From assembly GCA_964035015.1 (NCBI GenBank), contig OZ036006.1, positions 10,989,816 through 11,053,815 of the forward strand: a stretch of DNA of 64,000 nt. The letters run 5' to 3'. This DNA comes from Corallium rubrum. Its lineage: Eukaryota; Cnidaria; Anthozoa; Scleralcyonacea; Coralliidae. The position numbers were made by a program, and so were the translations under genes. The notes under the pieces were generated by a model. The model was not told where the DNA came from and did no database searches. It was given only the letters and a program-made list of their open reading frames with translations. Of the stretch, positions 45,421-56,673 are shown one piece after another; positions within the stretch are counted from its first letter, which is position 1; every line of letters starts with the position of its first letter.

Positions 45421-45559
45421 AATGTTCCTGCATAATCCTAGTGACATTACAGTAGTTGGTAATTGTGCAAAGTTTCATTTTAAAATTCTCAAAAACAGAG
45501 TTGTATTTTACGTGGGGAGTTTGTATTTTGGAGCGCCGCCATTGAACTAGTCCTGGAAA

Positions 45560-45785
45560 AATATCTTAAAATTTTGTAGGCAATCTTATGAGGACATTGA
45601 ACATTTTAACCTCTAGTATAGTTTATAATATTATTATTAACTTATATTTCTTTTAATCCTATCATATTTAGTATATCTCTAGTTTTAATGTAATTATCTG
45701 TAGTTTTTAGGAGGGCCACAGGTTTGTCAGTGTCAACTGTTACGTGTCACCCTCATTAAATAAAGTTGATTATTATTATACTAGA
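45560..45785 (+). mobile_element. 3' end of a LINE
   Basis: TTTTTAGGAGGGCCACAGG, CTGTTACGTGTCACCCTCA and AATAAAGTTGATTATTATTA form a typical CR1/L2-type 3' end with AATAAA and ATT-repeat tail. It could also supply a poly(A) signal (45757-45762) to the deaminase gene. Confidence 0.6.
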
Positions 45786-46026
45786 AATACATAAATGCAA
45801 TAACCCCTCGCCCGCTTTTACAGCAACCCCCCTTGCGCTCTTTTTTTATTGGAGGCCTGGAAATAGCTACTCCTGTCGGAATGAAAATATAGTTTTAATT
45901 CTGGTAGAATATTTGAAATAAAAAACAAAAACTCTATTTTTTTTAAAGAAAAATGCAACAAAAAACAAAGAAAAATTTAAGGATGATACTTCGTAAAATA
46001 TATTGAGATGAAAAAAATTGCATGTC

Positions 46027-46098
46027 GCCTCCCAGGTTTCGAACTCAATCTCGTTCGCGTGCAAGCCGACGATGTTACCCCCACGCTACTGAAGCAGG
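46027..46098 (-). tRNA. Degenerate tRNA-like sequence
   Basis: On the minus strand TAGCGTGGGGGTAACATCG resembles an A box and GAGTTCGAAACC a B box, with spacing right for a tRNA, but anticodon and T stems pair badly. Probably an old tRNA pseudogene or SINE head. Flanking sequence 45786-46900 shows no gene. Confidence 0.3.
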
Positions 46099-46917
46099 CG
46101 TCAGAATTTTATCAAAACATTAGGGTTATATTGTACAGTTATTTCTTTCCATGTTTACAAAGACCATTGCTTGGTATCTAAAAATATTTGCATTTTGTAA
46201 ACTACTCAAACTGCCTGGCTGGTATTCATTTATGATATTTTAAATTTATTTAAACAAATATAACAAAAACAGTTTTTCATTTCGAAATCTGAATTGCTGA
46301 AAATGTTTTCACATACATGTTAATGGCCCTTAATAAATATTTCAACAGCATTGGTACGTTTTAAAAAAATTCCTTTTCCATTTTTTATGCTAAATTATAA
46401 ACAACCGCTAAGTCATATTTAAGTAGTTTTACAAAAACAAAACTATTTAAAAGAAGATAAGACGGCAGCCACAGGTAAAAAATACAACGGGCGGGGCATC
46501 GGCAAGAAAAAACATGCAATTATTGGATGATACGTTTACAACGGACTTCAAGGACACACAAAATGTCATAATATAAAACAAAATTAACAGTCATAGATGT
46601 AAACAGGGAAACTCGAACAGTTTTGCTGCTAAGTGTTCGTGATTACTGAGAGCGATTGCTCTATATTTTTACCGTAGCTTAAACTTTTCGGCCTTTATCA
46701 TCGTTGGTTTTCTATATCTTTTTCCCTCTTTCGAGGTTCGGTTTGACGCGTTTCCTTTAGTCAAGACGTTGATTTGTTTCTGTTCTTTTGAAATGAATGT
46801 ACGTATCCCCCAAACTCCTTTCTCAAGTCTTTTTGTCAAGAATATATTACTTCAAATCTTTTTTGTCAAGAACTATATTGTTTCCAGTGCCCTACAATCT
46901 TCACCGCGCGTGGTCCG

Positions 46918-47404
<487 letters not shown>

Positions 47405-48802
47405 TTATTCCCCCCTTTGAAAAGACACGTCCTCGTGTCTGCTCTACAATATTTTACAGACACACATAATCTACATCACAGATTCACAGTACTACATAAC
47501 AGCTTTGCTAACTACGAACTTGACATCTACTACTATGCGCTTTCTATAAATCTTCAAAAGGCTGCCTACAAGTTCTAATTAAACTATACAACTTAACTCA
47601 CAATTATAACAAAACTCTACGTATATATACTTAGAACTTAAATAACCCTATCAGCCTTTAAAAGTCATGTAATTAGTGTTATGTAAGCCGTCCTCAACCA
47701 AATCAGTCAAATCAACTAAAACTACTATAATCTATATCAGGCAGTCTATAAACACTAAACAAAACAATTAGTCCACAAATCAAGGTATTCCCGTACAGTT
47801 CTTGTAGTTGTTCGCGTTCAGGTACCAAACCAAAGTTTGTAACATCTTCCTTTGCGTGGTCATGCATGATGCATCCAGTTATGCATTCACGATTTCTCAT
47901 GACATATCTCACAGCTCACAAAGACGTTATTACTCCTGATTCACTCGCTGACACAGCTGCAGAAACCGACAAGCTTTTCTTGAACAAATACACAGGTAAA
48001 TGTCACAATGTACAATTCTTCAAAATTAAAACAAAGTTACGCAACATAAATTGACAACTTCCTCTGAGATACGGACTACCACGGCATGCACAAATCCACC
48101 GACTCCTCGTGGATAACGCAAGTTCTCTCAAAGAACTTAAAACATCTTGACTCTCCATCAAGTTCTCGTACTCGAGTTCCACGAACTCCAACACTGCCGT
48201 CTTCTCTAGTCCCACTTTTTGGTCAAACTCAACTTCTTTTTTTTATCCGCTTTTCCCAACATTTGCCAGTTCGATAAAGTCCTTATTTAAATCCTCTTCC
48301 GCACGCGCGGGCGTACTGACGCTGACGTACTGATGCTGATGAAGCTGCGCTGACGTTGACTTCAAAACGCAACGGTCACTCAATGACGTTGACACCAACG
48401 GTTTTCGCAACAACGGTCATTCAACAACGATAATTGTGTTTTTGTTAACAACCAGGTTCGTACCTTTTTACGTAGCACGTCCAAAACAAATGTAGCACAC
48501 GTTATATAAAACTAACGTAGCACGTCTAAACCATATGGCACAGTTCTTTCGTACTTGTCCGAATGAGCTTTTCGCAAATTTCAATCGTTGACCACTCGTC
48601 AACTTCGGGTTTTCACTCAACCGCGTTGAGATTTCCAGAGTCGTCCAGACTCACCAGACGCCCGAACTCGTCTGCCAAAACTCCACGAAAGCCGTTACAC
48701 ACTCTGCGACTTGACCTTGAACTGCCACTGATTTTCCTTGCTCGTTCCGTTGCGGAAATCTGAATAACTTTGCAGATAAACAGATCCCACCGCTGCCACC
48801 AA

Positions 48803-49051
48803 TGTAACGTTTTGCCGACGTTCAGGCGGGTTGTTAACCTGAGTGTGTTGATTGCCGCCCAAGCCGGGATAGAAAGGACACAACGGCTGGTTGTAAAAGG
48901 TGTACTTTACTGGACGACAACTCAACAACAACTGCCGTATCACGACAGTGCTCACGCTATTTACACAATGACACACGTCAACTATACAATCACGACTACA
49001 GTACATACGACTACAAACTAAGTACAAGTCCCCATAGTGCTGGACGCTACA
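48803..49051 (-). repeat. 5' LTR of the young element
   Basis: Matches 47156-47404 at all but one position; followed on the minus strand by the primer-binding site (about 48785-48802). Confidence 0.9.
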
Positions 49052-49059
49052 TATATATG

Positions 49060-49139
<80 letters not shown>
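49052..49139. repeat. (TA)n microsatellite, right part
   Basis: Continuation of the 46.9-47.2 kb microsatellite beyond the LTR insertion. Confidence 0.95.
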
Positions 49140-49141
<2 letters not shown>

Positions 49142-49331
49142 AATATTCAGATCGCTCAAACTGATTCGCATTTTAACACGCGTGTAAAGTGGACTCGGTT
49201 TGGGGATTATAAACTGGCCGTGTTTGAGAATGAGCTGAGGAGAACTTGTGACGTCATAGACGAACAACAAAAGATCATGTTATATAAATTAGTTTTGTGG
49301 AAACACCACGTAAAGTATTTCTTTGCTAAGC

Positions 49332-49361
49332 TTTCGGCCTGTTGACTCAGGCCTTCATCAG
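49332..49361 (-). ncRNA. Hammerhead-like core, left arm
   Basis: Minus strand CTGATGA, stem II GGCCTG / CAGGCC with loop AGTCAA, then GAAAG. The core and stem II fit the consensus; a good helix III with U16.1 is not evident. Confidence 0.4.
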
Positions 49362-49555
49362 AGCAATGACAACAAGTTGTTGGCTCACGTCATTTATAAA
49401 CTAAGCAACTGATCAATTAAATCACGTAAGAATGTTTTTATTAATGTTTTCTAATTAATACAATTAACGTGATACGCCATTGTATTCTTACGTGATTTAA
49501 TTGATCAGTTGCTTAGTTTATAAATGACGTGAGCCAACAACTTGTTGTCATTGCT

Positions 49556-49585
49556 CTGATGAAGGCCTGAGTCAACAGGCCGAAA
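49556..49585 (+). ncRNA. Hammerhead-like core, right arm
   Basis: Mirror image of the left-arm core on the plus strand, same sequence. Confidence 0.4.
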
Positions 49586-49680
49586 GCTTAGCAAAGAAAT
49601 ACTTTACGTGGTGTTTCCACAAAACTTATTTATATTACTTTATCGCCATGAAAACGTTCAAAGAATTAAAAGATCATGTT

Positions 49681-50470
49681 GTTGTCAACAAAAGGGTCAG
49701 TTGTTACGGAATCTATGACGTCATAAGCTTCCTTCTTCTCAAGCTCGACCACTTGATCAAATTGTCACTCATTTCGCGAGCGTAAATTTCATATCCAGTG
49801 TGCTCAAATTAAAAGGTTTAATTAAAGCACTCTTTGTTTGTGTTTTATCAGGATTTACATTCTCACTCGTTTAGGTAGCAATAGGGGAAAAATGTCAAAG
49901 ATCTCTTTTTGTTTTCTTCAATTTTTAAACTATTGTAAGATTATCTGCCAGTGACAAAAATTTCGAATTCAGAAATGTTTTTCTTCCAGGCGAAAAACGA
50001 GTTTTTTACTTCAAGCGGCGGGACTAATTACTCAACACGGTAACCTTCCAGACGCTTTTTCTCCGCTCAATTTTTCGCCAAAATGTGTTTTTCAACAGTT
50101 AGAACTTCGCAGCGTTTCAATATTTTTCGCTGAAACTTTTGGCAGTTACTAAGTACATACTCTTCTACAAAATGGTGTCGGCGATTTTTTATTAGTAGCA
50201 TAATTTTGATTTAATCGCGTTTTGAATTAACAAGTTGTGGAATATATTGTGCATGACTGCAACGTAAATCGTTAATAAAAACTAAACCGAACGAAACAGA
50301 ATTTCAAAAATCGCCGACACTTTTTGTAGATAATTTATCAGTGGTTACAGTGATATAAATTTCAAAACTATAAATTAAATTCCAAAGAACTTTAAACGCT
50401 TGAAACCAACAACCTTATTTTTTCTTTCGATAAATACAACGGATAACCCATTTTATTATACAATACTGAT
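49681..50470. other. Stretch without a recognised gene
   Basis: Contains two inverted copies of a GTGTCGGCGATTTTT-like word (about 50176 and 50315), suggesting another worn foldback. No coding sequence. Confidence 0.45.
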
Positions 50471-50995
50471 ACAATCTCGATTGTGATTGGCTAACAACCT
50501 ACAGATAATTCTTGATATCTTGCCATCTACAAAATATCAAAAAATTATCTATAGGTATGACGCGCTGGCCAGCGGTTTGAACAAAACAAACATGGCGGCT
50601 CCTTAGGAGTGAAGATCAGAAGCGGATTAATCCGGCGGATTTGGCACGTTTTGTTGACGCTAAAACCACCAAGAAAAAACAAGCGAGCTACACATACAGC
50701 TGTTAGAGTTTAAAGCAGTGTTTGAAAGAGAAAACTGTATTTGAAAGCGAAAAAAGTTAGCGAACCGCGAACTGAAGACGGTATGAATATTTACTATTTT
50801 TACCTAACTTTGGAAAAAACTTTCTAAAGGCTTCTATATTTATAATTGTATAATAAAACAATTATTGAATTCGGTTATCGCATGATATGTTTGTGTTATC
50901 CGCCTCAGCCTTCGGCTTCGGCAGATAACACAAACCTCGGCCTTGATAATTCTTGATATCATGCTCAACTTCATCCAATAATTGTATAATATCTT
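50471..50995. mobile_element. Foldback element with CCAAT and ATGGCGGC motifs
   Basis: GTGATTGGCTAACAACC (50486), AACATGGCGGCTCC (50589) and a hairpin at 50848-50991 (TTTGTGTTATCCGCC / GGCAGATAACACAAA) are arranged as in other foldbacks here. AATTGTATAATA edges close it. Confidence 0.6.
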
Positions 50996-51184
50996 CCAGA
51001 ATTTTAGATTTTATAATCGTCTTCCATGGTTAATTGGCTTTAAATTGGTATACGATTGTGACGTCACATGAAAACAATCTCTTCGCGCGACAATTTTTCA
51101 ATCGCGAGTTTGTCGTCAGCTCTATATTTTAAAACAAAAGGTCCGCTATGCGTACATGTATCTGCGCCAAACCCACCACTGTGA

Positions 51185-51310
51185 GAATGTTGTCAAGATC
51201 TTGTGTGATCTTGGAAAATCTTGTAAGATCTTCAGAAAAATCTTATAAGATTTTTACACGCAGATCTTATAAGATTTTAACGAGATCTTATAAGAAATTA
51301 AAGAGAAAGT
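51185..51310 (+). repeat. Cluster of AATCTTATAAGATT-type palindromes
   Basis: Five or six variants of the 14-bp palindrome (TCTTGTGTGATCTT, ATCTTGTAAGATCTTC, ATCTTATAAGATTT, GATCTTATAAGATTTT, GATCTTATAAGAAAT) follow each other at 20-35 bp intervals. Confidence 0.75.
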
Positions 51311-51529
51311 ACATGTTCTCTGACCAAAATAATTTTTTATCAGGGCTCACAAAAACTGGTATATCACGCTCATAAGTTTACTATAAGTCACGTTAAAAAT
51401 ACTTACCAGTTTTATCAGCAATATCCCCCGTCTCCGAAATGTTTTAGTGCAAAGCTTTGTCGGAAATACAGAACTAGAATTTAACGGCTAACTGCATGAA
51501 GATATATCCCAATACGGCTGTTGAGCCGG

Positions 51530-51888
51530 ACACCGCGGATCTAAACTAAAGTATACCCCTGAATCGCCTGTAGGTTTGTGCCATTTTGGAAACTTATACC
51601 GTTAGACAGACCGTTAATTCTGTACAACAAATGTGAATTCGAAAAAAACGTAAAATAGCAACGGAGAAAAATCTATTTGAACTGAGATGAGCGCCAAATA
51701 TCAAATGGCAATTATCGGGTCAAACGCAGTCATATTTAAAGTACCCCTGAATCGTCTGTAGGTTAGATAGAGCGTTAAATACTCTACAACATATGTGAAT
51801 TTGAAAAAATCTTATAGAATAGAACCCTGAAAATCGTAGTATTTTAATTCCAAACTTTGTCGCTTCGGAGGACTTCGTGATATGGCGG
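51530..51888 (-). repeat. Dispersed repeat, copy 2 (inverted relative to 3.0-3.5 kb)
   Basis: Contains CCCTGAATCGCCTGTAGGTT and CCCTGAATCGTCTGTAGGTT, GAATAGAACCCTGAAAATCG, and ends TTTGTCGCTTCGGAGGACTT, the inverse of the copy at 3000. The end abuts a degenerate gene, as copy 1 abuts the DUF4419 gene. Confidence 0.75.
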
Positions 51889-51891
51889 ACG

Positions 51892-52397
51892 AAATATTGG
51901 GGAAGAGAGAAGCGAGAAATGCGAAGACAGTGACGGAGAAAGTACGGACTCGGCGGATGAAGATGACAACGACGAAACCAAAAATCTATTACGTTGCAAG
52001 AAATGTAAAAAGATTTACTGATCCAAATCATGGTTTTTGAAGCACCAAAGTAGCTGTGACAGGGCAACGGAAGTTAAGAATCGTGGAAATACTAAGAAAA
52101 GTGTCGCAGCATCAAATCAGAACAAGGGAAGTTTTGACTGGTCTCGGAGTGGATGATTATTTTGTTACCAACGGTTTACCAGTAGCCTTAAAACACCTCC
52201 GTCCTTTTACCATCCATGGTGAACTCATGGATGTAAATCCCGATAAAACACTCACGTTTAATCCTGAAGTAGTTCTTTCGAATACGAGAATTCATTTTGA
52301 AATAAATTTTTCACTGCACGAGAACTTTAATGGCTTATTTTCCATTTATATGAATAGCAACGCGCAAGACACGAGCAAAAGGACACAAATGCTTTAG
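51892..52397 (+). pseudogene. Broken zinc-finger-like coding sequence
   Basis: An ATG at 51892 gives MADEILGKREAR and runs 52 codons, but another frame carries the recognisable part: an acidic DSDGESTDSADEDDNDETKN stretch followed by LRCKKCKKIY, a stop codon, then SKSWFLKHQSSC, together a C2HC-type finger. A third frame further on is open to 52397 (VDDYFVTNGLPVALKHLRPF, then NPDKTLTFNPEVVL). Frameshifts and the stop argue for a pseudogene or an unspliced, partly misassembled gene. I do not recognise the family. Confidence 0.45.
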
Positions 52398-52408
52398 AAC
52401 AAGATTTT

Positions 52409-52414
52409 ATTTCA
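52409..52414 (-). terminator. Candidate poly(A) signal of the vigilin gene
   Basis: AATAAA on the minus strand about 400 bp after the stop codon; a second AATAAA lies at 52519-52524. Either could end the 3' UTR. Confidence 0.35.
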
Positions 52415-52815
52415 CATTCTAGAAATCTTAGAACTTTTCAAAATTCTAGCTAGAATTCACATCATACATCAATTTTCAACAATTATCATGCTGTCAATCA
52501 ACCCACGGGATAATTCATAAAATTTATTCTTGGTATATTCCGAGCTGTAATATACCTCGAAACTTTCAGAACTCTCACAAGGGAATGCTCCCTGGCGTTT
52601 CACGTATGCTACGAAAGCAAGAATCGTGCAATATTTTTTTCCCTCTCTTCTTAAAATGAAAAGATAAATGCTTAATTGGTTTCACTGCTACCAAGAAAAA
52701 AACAAACAAAAAAAAACAAAACAACAAATGACCACAGAGAGACAAGAATATTAAAGTATGCCCTAACGTTGCATTTCAATACTGCGTATTCGTAGGAAAA
52801 TATAATTTGTATGTT

Positions 52816-53094
52816 CTAGTGACGTAGTGGCCCCCAGGACATGGCCGCGGCGAACGGCTTGTTGCTGTTGCCCCCGATGGCGGGAAAATCGTCGGTGTCG
52901 GCCATGTCAAGCAATGGAAGACCGGGAGGTGGATTAGGTGTTGGGGGAGGGGAGGGTTTGCTCCACGGGGCATCGCGGACTACAAATTCAGTTGGATTGT
53001 GAGCTTTGCTTTTGACGTCACTGCTCTTGCTAGGCGGGTTCATGTAGTGGCTGACCAAATCCTTCTCTTCTTGTTGGTCCCGAACTTCGTCAAG
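52816..53094 (-). CDS. HDLBP: Vigilin, last coding exon
   Basis: Acceptor TTCTCCCTTCCCAAG, then 92 codons and TAG (52816-52818). It begins LDEVRDQQEEKDLVSHYMN and continues into a Pro-rich, disordered tail (SPPPTPNPPPGLP), then TDDFPAIGG and a final SWGPLRH. Vigilins end in such a low-complexity tail with DFP and WGP words after the last KH domain. It joins in phase 0 to the exon at 54091-54306. Confidence 0.85.
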   Translation of the reverse strand, partial: LDEVRDQQEEKDLVSHYMNPPSKSSDVKSKAHNPTEFVVRDAPWSKPSPPPTPNPPPGLPLLDMADTDDFPAIGGNSNKPFAAAMSWGPLRH

Positions 53095-53389
53095 CTTGGG
53101 AAGGGAGAAAAAAAAGCCGTTTGAACGGAGTCGACTGAGATATACCTGGAAACTTACCAAGCTTCAAAGCGCTAATAATGAACTGTGATGATATGCTAAG
53201 ATGCACAAAATCTTTTGGAGAGGGAAGCGACTTTATTAATATGACAGTACTTAGATACGGATAACTCAATGGCCTCACCCCTTGATGGAACTAGTTGGGT
53301 TGAACGGTTGAACCCGAACGCTGGAAAACTTCAAAACAACAAGCTTGTAGCAACTTCAGCATCAGACTGACAGACTTTTTTCTGTTCTG

Positions 53390-54060
53390 TCTTTTCTTCC
53401 TTTCCTTCCCTCCTTTCCCTTTCCCTCCTTTTTCTTCCCTTCCTACCCTCCCTCCCTTTCTTTTCCCTTTTCCTCTCCCTTAACTTCCCTTCCCTTTCCC
53501 TCCCCACCCCTTTCCCTCCCCTTCCCCTTAACTTCCCGTTCCTGTCCCTCCCCTCCCCTTTCCCCTCCCCTTTCCTTTGCCTTCCCCTTCCCTTTTCCTT
53601 CCCCTTAACTTCCCTTTCTTTTCCCTCCCCACCCTTTTCCTTCCCCTTCCCTTTGCCTTCCTCTTCCCTTTTCGCTCCCCTTTCCTTTGCCTTCCCCTTC
53701 CCTTTTCCCTCCCCTTCCCTTTGCCTTCCTCTTCCCTTTTCGCTCCCCTTTCCTTTGCCTTCCCCTTCCCTTTTCCTTCTCCTTAACTTCCCTTTCCCTT
53801 TCCTTTTCTTTCATTTCCCTTCCTTCTATACTTCCCCTGCCTCCCTCCCTCCCAAAAACGAAAGCCACTTACATATCCCTCTTCAAGGAGTAAAAAGTGA
53901 CACTGATGACCACGGGGTCTCTTTCCCTTTTTTTGCCCCTTTCCTTTCCCATCCCTTCCCTTTCATTTTCCTTCCCCTTAACTTCCCTTTCCTTTCTCCC
54001 CCCTTCCCTTTCCTTTTTCTTTCCTTTCCCTTTCTTCTATATTTCCCTGCCTCCCTCCTT
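53390..54060. repeat. Polypyrimidine tract in the last vigilin intron
   Basis: About 430 bp (53390-53835) plus 140 bp (53920-54058) of almost pure C/T on the plus strand (purine on the transcribed-gene strand), built from CCCTTTTCC and CCTTAACTTCCC words. The strand bias allows triplex or R-loop structures. The two halves are separated by a duplicated exon fragment. Confidence 0.85.
53868..53918 (-). pseudogene. Duplicated fragment of the last vigilin KH exon
   Basis: On the minus strand GACCCCGTGGTCATCAGTG then CTTTTTACTCCTTGAAG and GATAT-GTAAGTGG parallel the end of the exon at 54091-54306 and its donor, with about 50 bp missing in the middle. The GTAAGT donor is intact but no acceptor is evident, so it is probably not spliced in. 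Confidence 0.7.
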
Positions 54061-54090
54061 CCCTCCCTTCCAACAAAGAAATCCACTTAC

Positions 54091-54306
54091 ATATTCTTCT
54101 TCGAGGAGTAAAAGGTGGTCTTTGGCATCATCCACGTTTTCAGGGGCACCACTGATGGCCACGGGACCATTGGAGTTATCTGAGCGCGGGAAACGTATAT
54201 CGACATTGAATTTCTCCATCACTTTACGAATGGTGGCACCACGTGCTCCAATGAGGCGCCGGTGCACTCTGGGATCAATATCGACCTCAATGGTGAGTTG
54301 GTCTTC
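54091..54306 (-). CDS. HDLBP: Vigilin exon with a KH domain (last KH)
   Basis: Acceptor GTGATCTCACAG, 216 bp, donor GTAAGTGG; phase 0 at both ends, 72 codons. It has EDQLTIEVDIDPRVHRRLIG, the GxxG loop as GARG, then ATIRKVMEKFNVDIRFPR and GPVAISGAPENV, the beta-alpha-alpha-beta-beta-alpha order of a type I KH domain. KH domains bind single-stranded RNA through the GxxG loop; vigilin uses an array of 14-15 of them on mRNA at the ER and in the cytoplasm. Confidence 0.92.
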
Positions 54307-54412
54307 CTGTGAGATCACGAACAATGACGTCAGTTTGAGACATATTTCACAAATGCAAAGACATTACACACTTTAGCAAATGCAAACATTCCTATTAGCC
54401 CATAGTTGTTAA

Positions 54413-54852
54413 AGTGTCTATGAAGTGAAAAATTCGTTGGCATTTTTGTTGTTTTATTGTACAGAGGAGCATGACAGGAGCACTCACTGAAAATTTCAAG
54501 AGAATCTGATGCGTGGTTTTCGCGCTATCAACTCTGAAAATTTGTCGTGGATAGTTTGTTTTGGCGAAATTTGGGCTTCTTGGTAACAATGCCTTATGAC
54601 GTACGCAGATGGATCATTAATAGTGAAATCTATTGTTCTTATGCATAGTTGTCCATCTGCGTACGTCATAAGCATTGTTTCCGAAAGCCCAGTTTTTCTC
54701 CAAGAACGAACTAGCCATGGCAAACTTTGAGAGTTAATAGCGCGAAAACTACGCATCAGATTCTCTTGAAATTTTCAGTGAGTGCTCCTGTTATGCTTCT
54801 CTGTACAATAAAACAACAAAAATGCCAACGAATTTTTCATTTCATAGACACT
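54413..54852. mobile_element. TTAA-flanked foldback, 440 bp
   Basis: TTAA (54409-54412), AGTGTCTATGAAGTGAAAAA..., complement, TTAA (54853-54856). Arms of about 200 bp include CGTTGGCATTTTTGTTGTTT, ACTGAAAATTTCAAGAGAAT and TTATGACGTACGCAGATGG with their inverses. No protein. Confidence 0.8.
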
Positions 54853-54856
54853 TTAA

Positions 54857-55530
54857 GGTCTTCGTATAGGTTTTCAGGGTCATTTCTGTAAAGCGCTCTC
54901 AATTCGTCAGAATTTATGCCACAAAAATAAAATAGATATCGTTAGAAAGCTGTTAATTTGTACAATACAATGGTTTCGCGATAAACACAAACCGGTAATA
55001 GTTGTGAATATTTTAATTAAAACCAGAGGGCTTCACTCGGGGCGACTCGAGTAAACAGCGTTGTATTTTGTTCAAAATCTTTTTTTGTAGTTTGATTCCG
55101 AGATAAATTTCCAGCAAAACAGTGTCAGCGTTTTTTGATATGTCGAGTTTTGCCGATTTTATTGACGACCAAAGTTAAAAGTGCTGTTTTTCGACCAACA
55201 TTCGGACAAAGTAAGTCATAAATTCGAAAGCAGGCCATAAGTAAAAAAAAACGCTGACCGTTTTGCTGGACATTTATCTCGGAACGGAACTGCGAAATTT
55301 TTTTTGAACAAAATGAAACGCTTTGTTCTTAAGTCGCCCCGAGTGAAGCCCTCTGGTTTTAATTAAAAAATTCACAAATATTAACGGTTTGTGTTTATCG
55401 CGAAACTAAACCACCATTGTATTCTACAAATTCATAGTTTTCTAACGATATCCAGTTTATTTGTGTGGCATAAAGTTTGACGAATTGAGAGCGCTTTACA
55501 GAAATGACCCTGAAAACCTTAACGAAGACC
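54857..55530. mobile_element. TTAA-flanked foldback, 674 bp, abutting the previous one
   Basis: It begins GGTCTTCGTATAGGTTTTCA directly after the TTAA at 54853-54856 and ends AACCTTAACGAAGACC before TTAA (55531-55534). Arms of nearly 300 bp include TCTGTAAAGCGCTCTCAATT and CCAGAGGGCTTCACTCGGGG with inverses. Confidence 0.78.
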
Positions 55531-55534
55531 TTAA

Positions 55535-55700
55535 TAACTTCTTATTAACCGAGAGCGCGGTCATTACGGGAAAATATCAGACCGACGTCTTGAGAGTACA
55601 AACCGAGCCCGTAGGGCCAGGTTCGTACATAAAAGATCGAGGTGTGATATTTCCCGTAATGACCAAGCGGTCGGGGTTAATAAGACGTTTATTATATGGC
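55535..55700. repeat. Third abutting foldback
   Basis: TTCTTATTAACCGAGAGCGC and GGTCATTACGGGAAAATATC on the left against GATATTTCCCGTAATGACC and CGGTCGGGGTTAATAAG on the right. Confidence 0.65.
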
Positions 55701-55745
55701 ATGGCTTTTTTAAACAACATACTTTACATACGTATACCGTGACAT

Positions 55746-56245
55746 AAGCCCTGTTTACACGGCCACAATTTAAGCGGGATCTGAGCCACATCTGACTTTA
55801 AGCGGGCTTGAAATGTCCGTGTAAACAGATCGGCGTAAATTAATCGCGGTTAGTTAGTTAATCGCGCTTAACTTGGTCGTGTAAACGCAACGGGATTGAA
55901 AAACGCTTGCTATAATGCTATTAATACGGTGTTATTAATACGATAAAATGCATTTTTTTGCCCTGCTGTAGAAACTTCCATCTCGCTATTCTTTGTTCCT
56001 TTGTTTGTTTCTTTCTTTTAGCTATTACTCTTTCTCGTGTACCGATGTCTTCCGTTGTTCTTTGACGCACGCTATCCATATGAAGCTTCCAAAACCAAAA
56101 ATATAGCTCGTCCGTCATGTTGAATAATGGTGTACGTGTTTTAGTAAGGGATTATTAAATGACCGTGTAAACGCACCAAGGTGGCGCATTTTAAGCACGC
56201 TTAACTTAAGCGTGCTTAAATTTTGACCGTGTAAACACGGCTATA
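55746..56245. mobile_element. MITE with GCCCTGTTTACACGG ends
   Basis: AGCCCTGTTTACACGGCCAC on the left and GACCGTGTAAACACGGCT on the right; GTGTAAACAGATCGG, GTCGTGTAAACGCAACG and GACCGTGTAAACGCACC recur inside. Non-coding. Confidence 0.7.
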
Positions 56246-56305
56246 GAATCGTCCTTTTCAATCTTGTTCTTCTATTGCTTTCATGATAGTAAGGCTCTCT
56301 TTTAG

Positions 56306-56673
56306 GGGCCGTTTACATGAATCCGGATTGAGTTTCAATCCGGATTGAACTCATTCCGCTTCTGATCAAACCCCTTTATCTGTTTACATGAATCCGGATT
56401 GAGATTAGCTCATTCCGGATTGAGTTCAATTCGTTTCTCATTCCGGATTGAAATTTCGTTCCGGAATCATGTAAACGCGGTGCGAGTTTCATTCCGGAAT
56501 GAAAAACGTGACAGAGAGGCCTAGAACAAACAATGCATGCGTATTTTCAAATATTTACGGATTTCAGATTTCAAGCGGATTTCAATCCAGAAACCCAATT
56601 CCCATGTAAACACGGATTGACTTCGCATTTCATTCGGATTGAAACTCAATCCGGATTCATGTAAATGGCCCCT
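56306..56673. mobile_element. MITE with GGGGCCGTTTACATGAATCC ends
   Basis: AGGGGCCGTTTACATGAATC is mirrored by GGATTCATGTAAATGGCCCC. The interior is built of TCCGGATTGAG and ATTCCGGATTGA variants in both directions. Confidence 0.78.

Larger units (their letters stand above)
49282..49667. mobile_element. Palindromic Penelope-type element with 13-bp target duplication
   Basis: AAAAGATCATGTT at 49269-49281 and again at 49668-49680. The 386-bp insert is two inverted arms of about 145 bp around an AT-rich centre (49438-49483), with a short extra tail (CTTTATCGCCATGAAAACGT). Each arm carries a hammerhead-like core, one per strand. Length of duplication and hammerhead ends fit Penelope terminal repeats in inverted arrangement. 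No protein is encoded. Confidence 0.75.
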
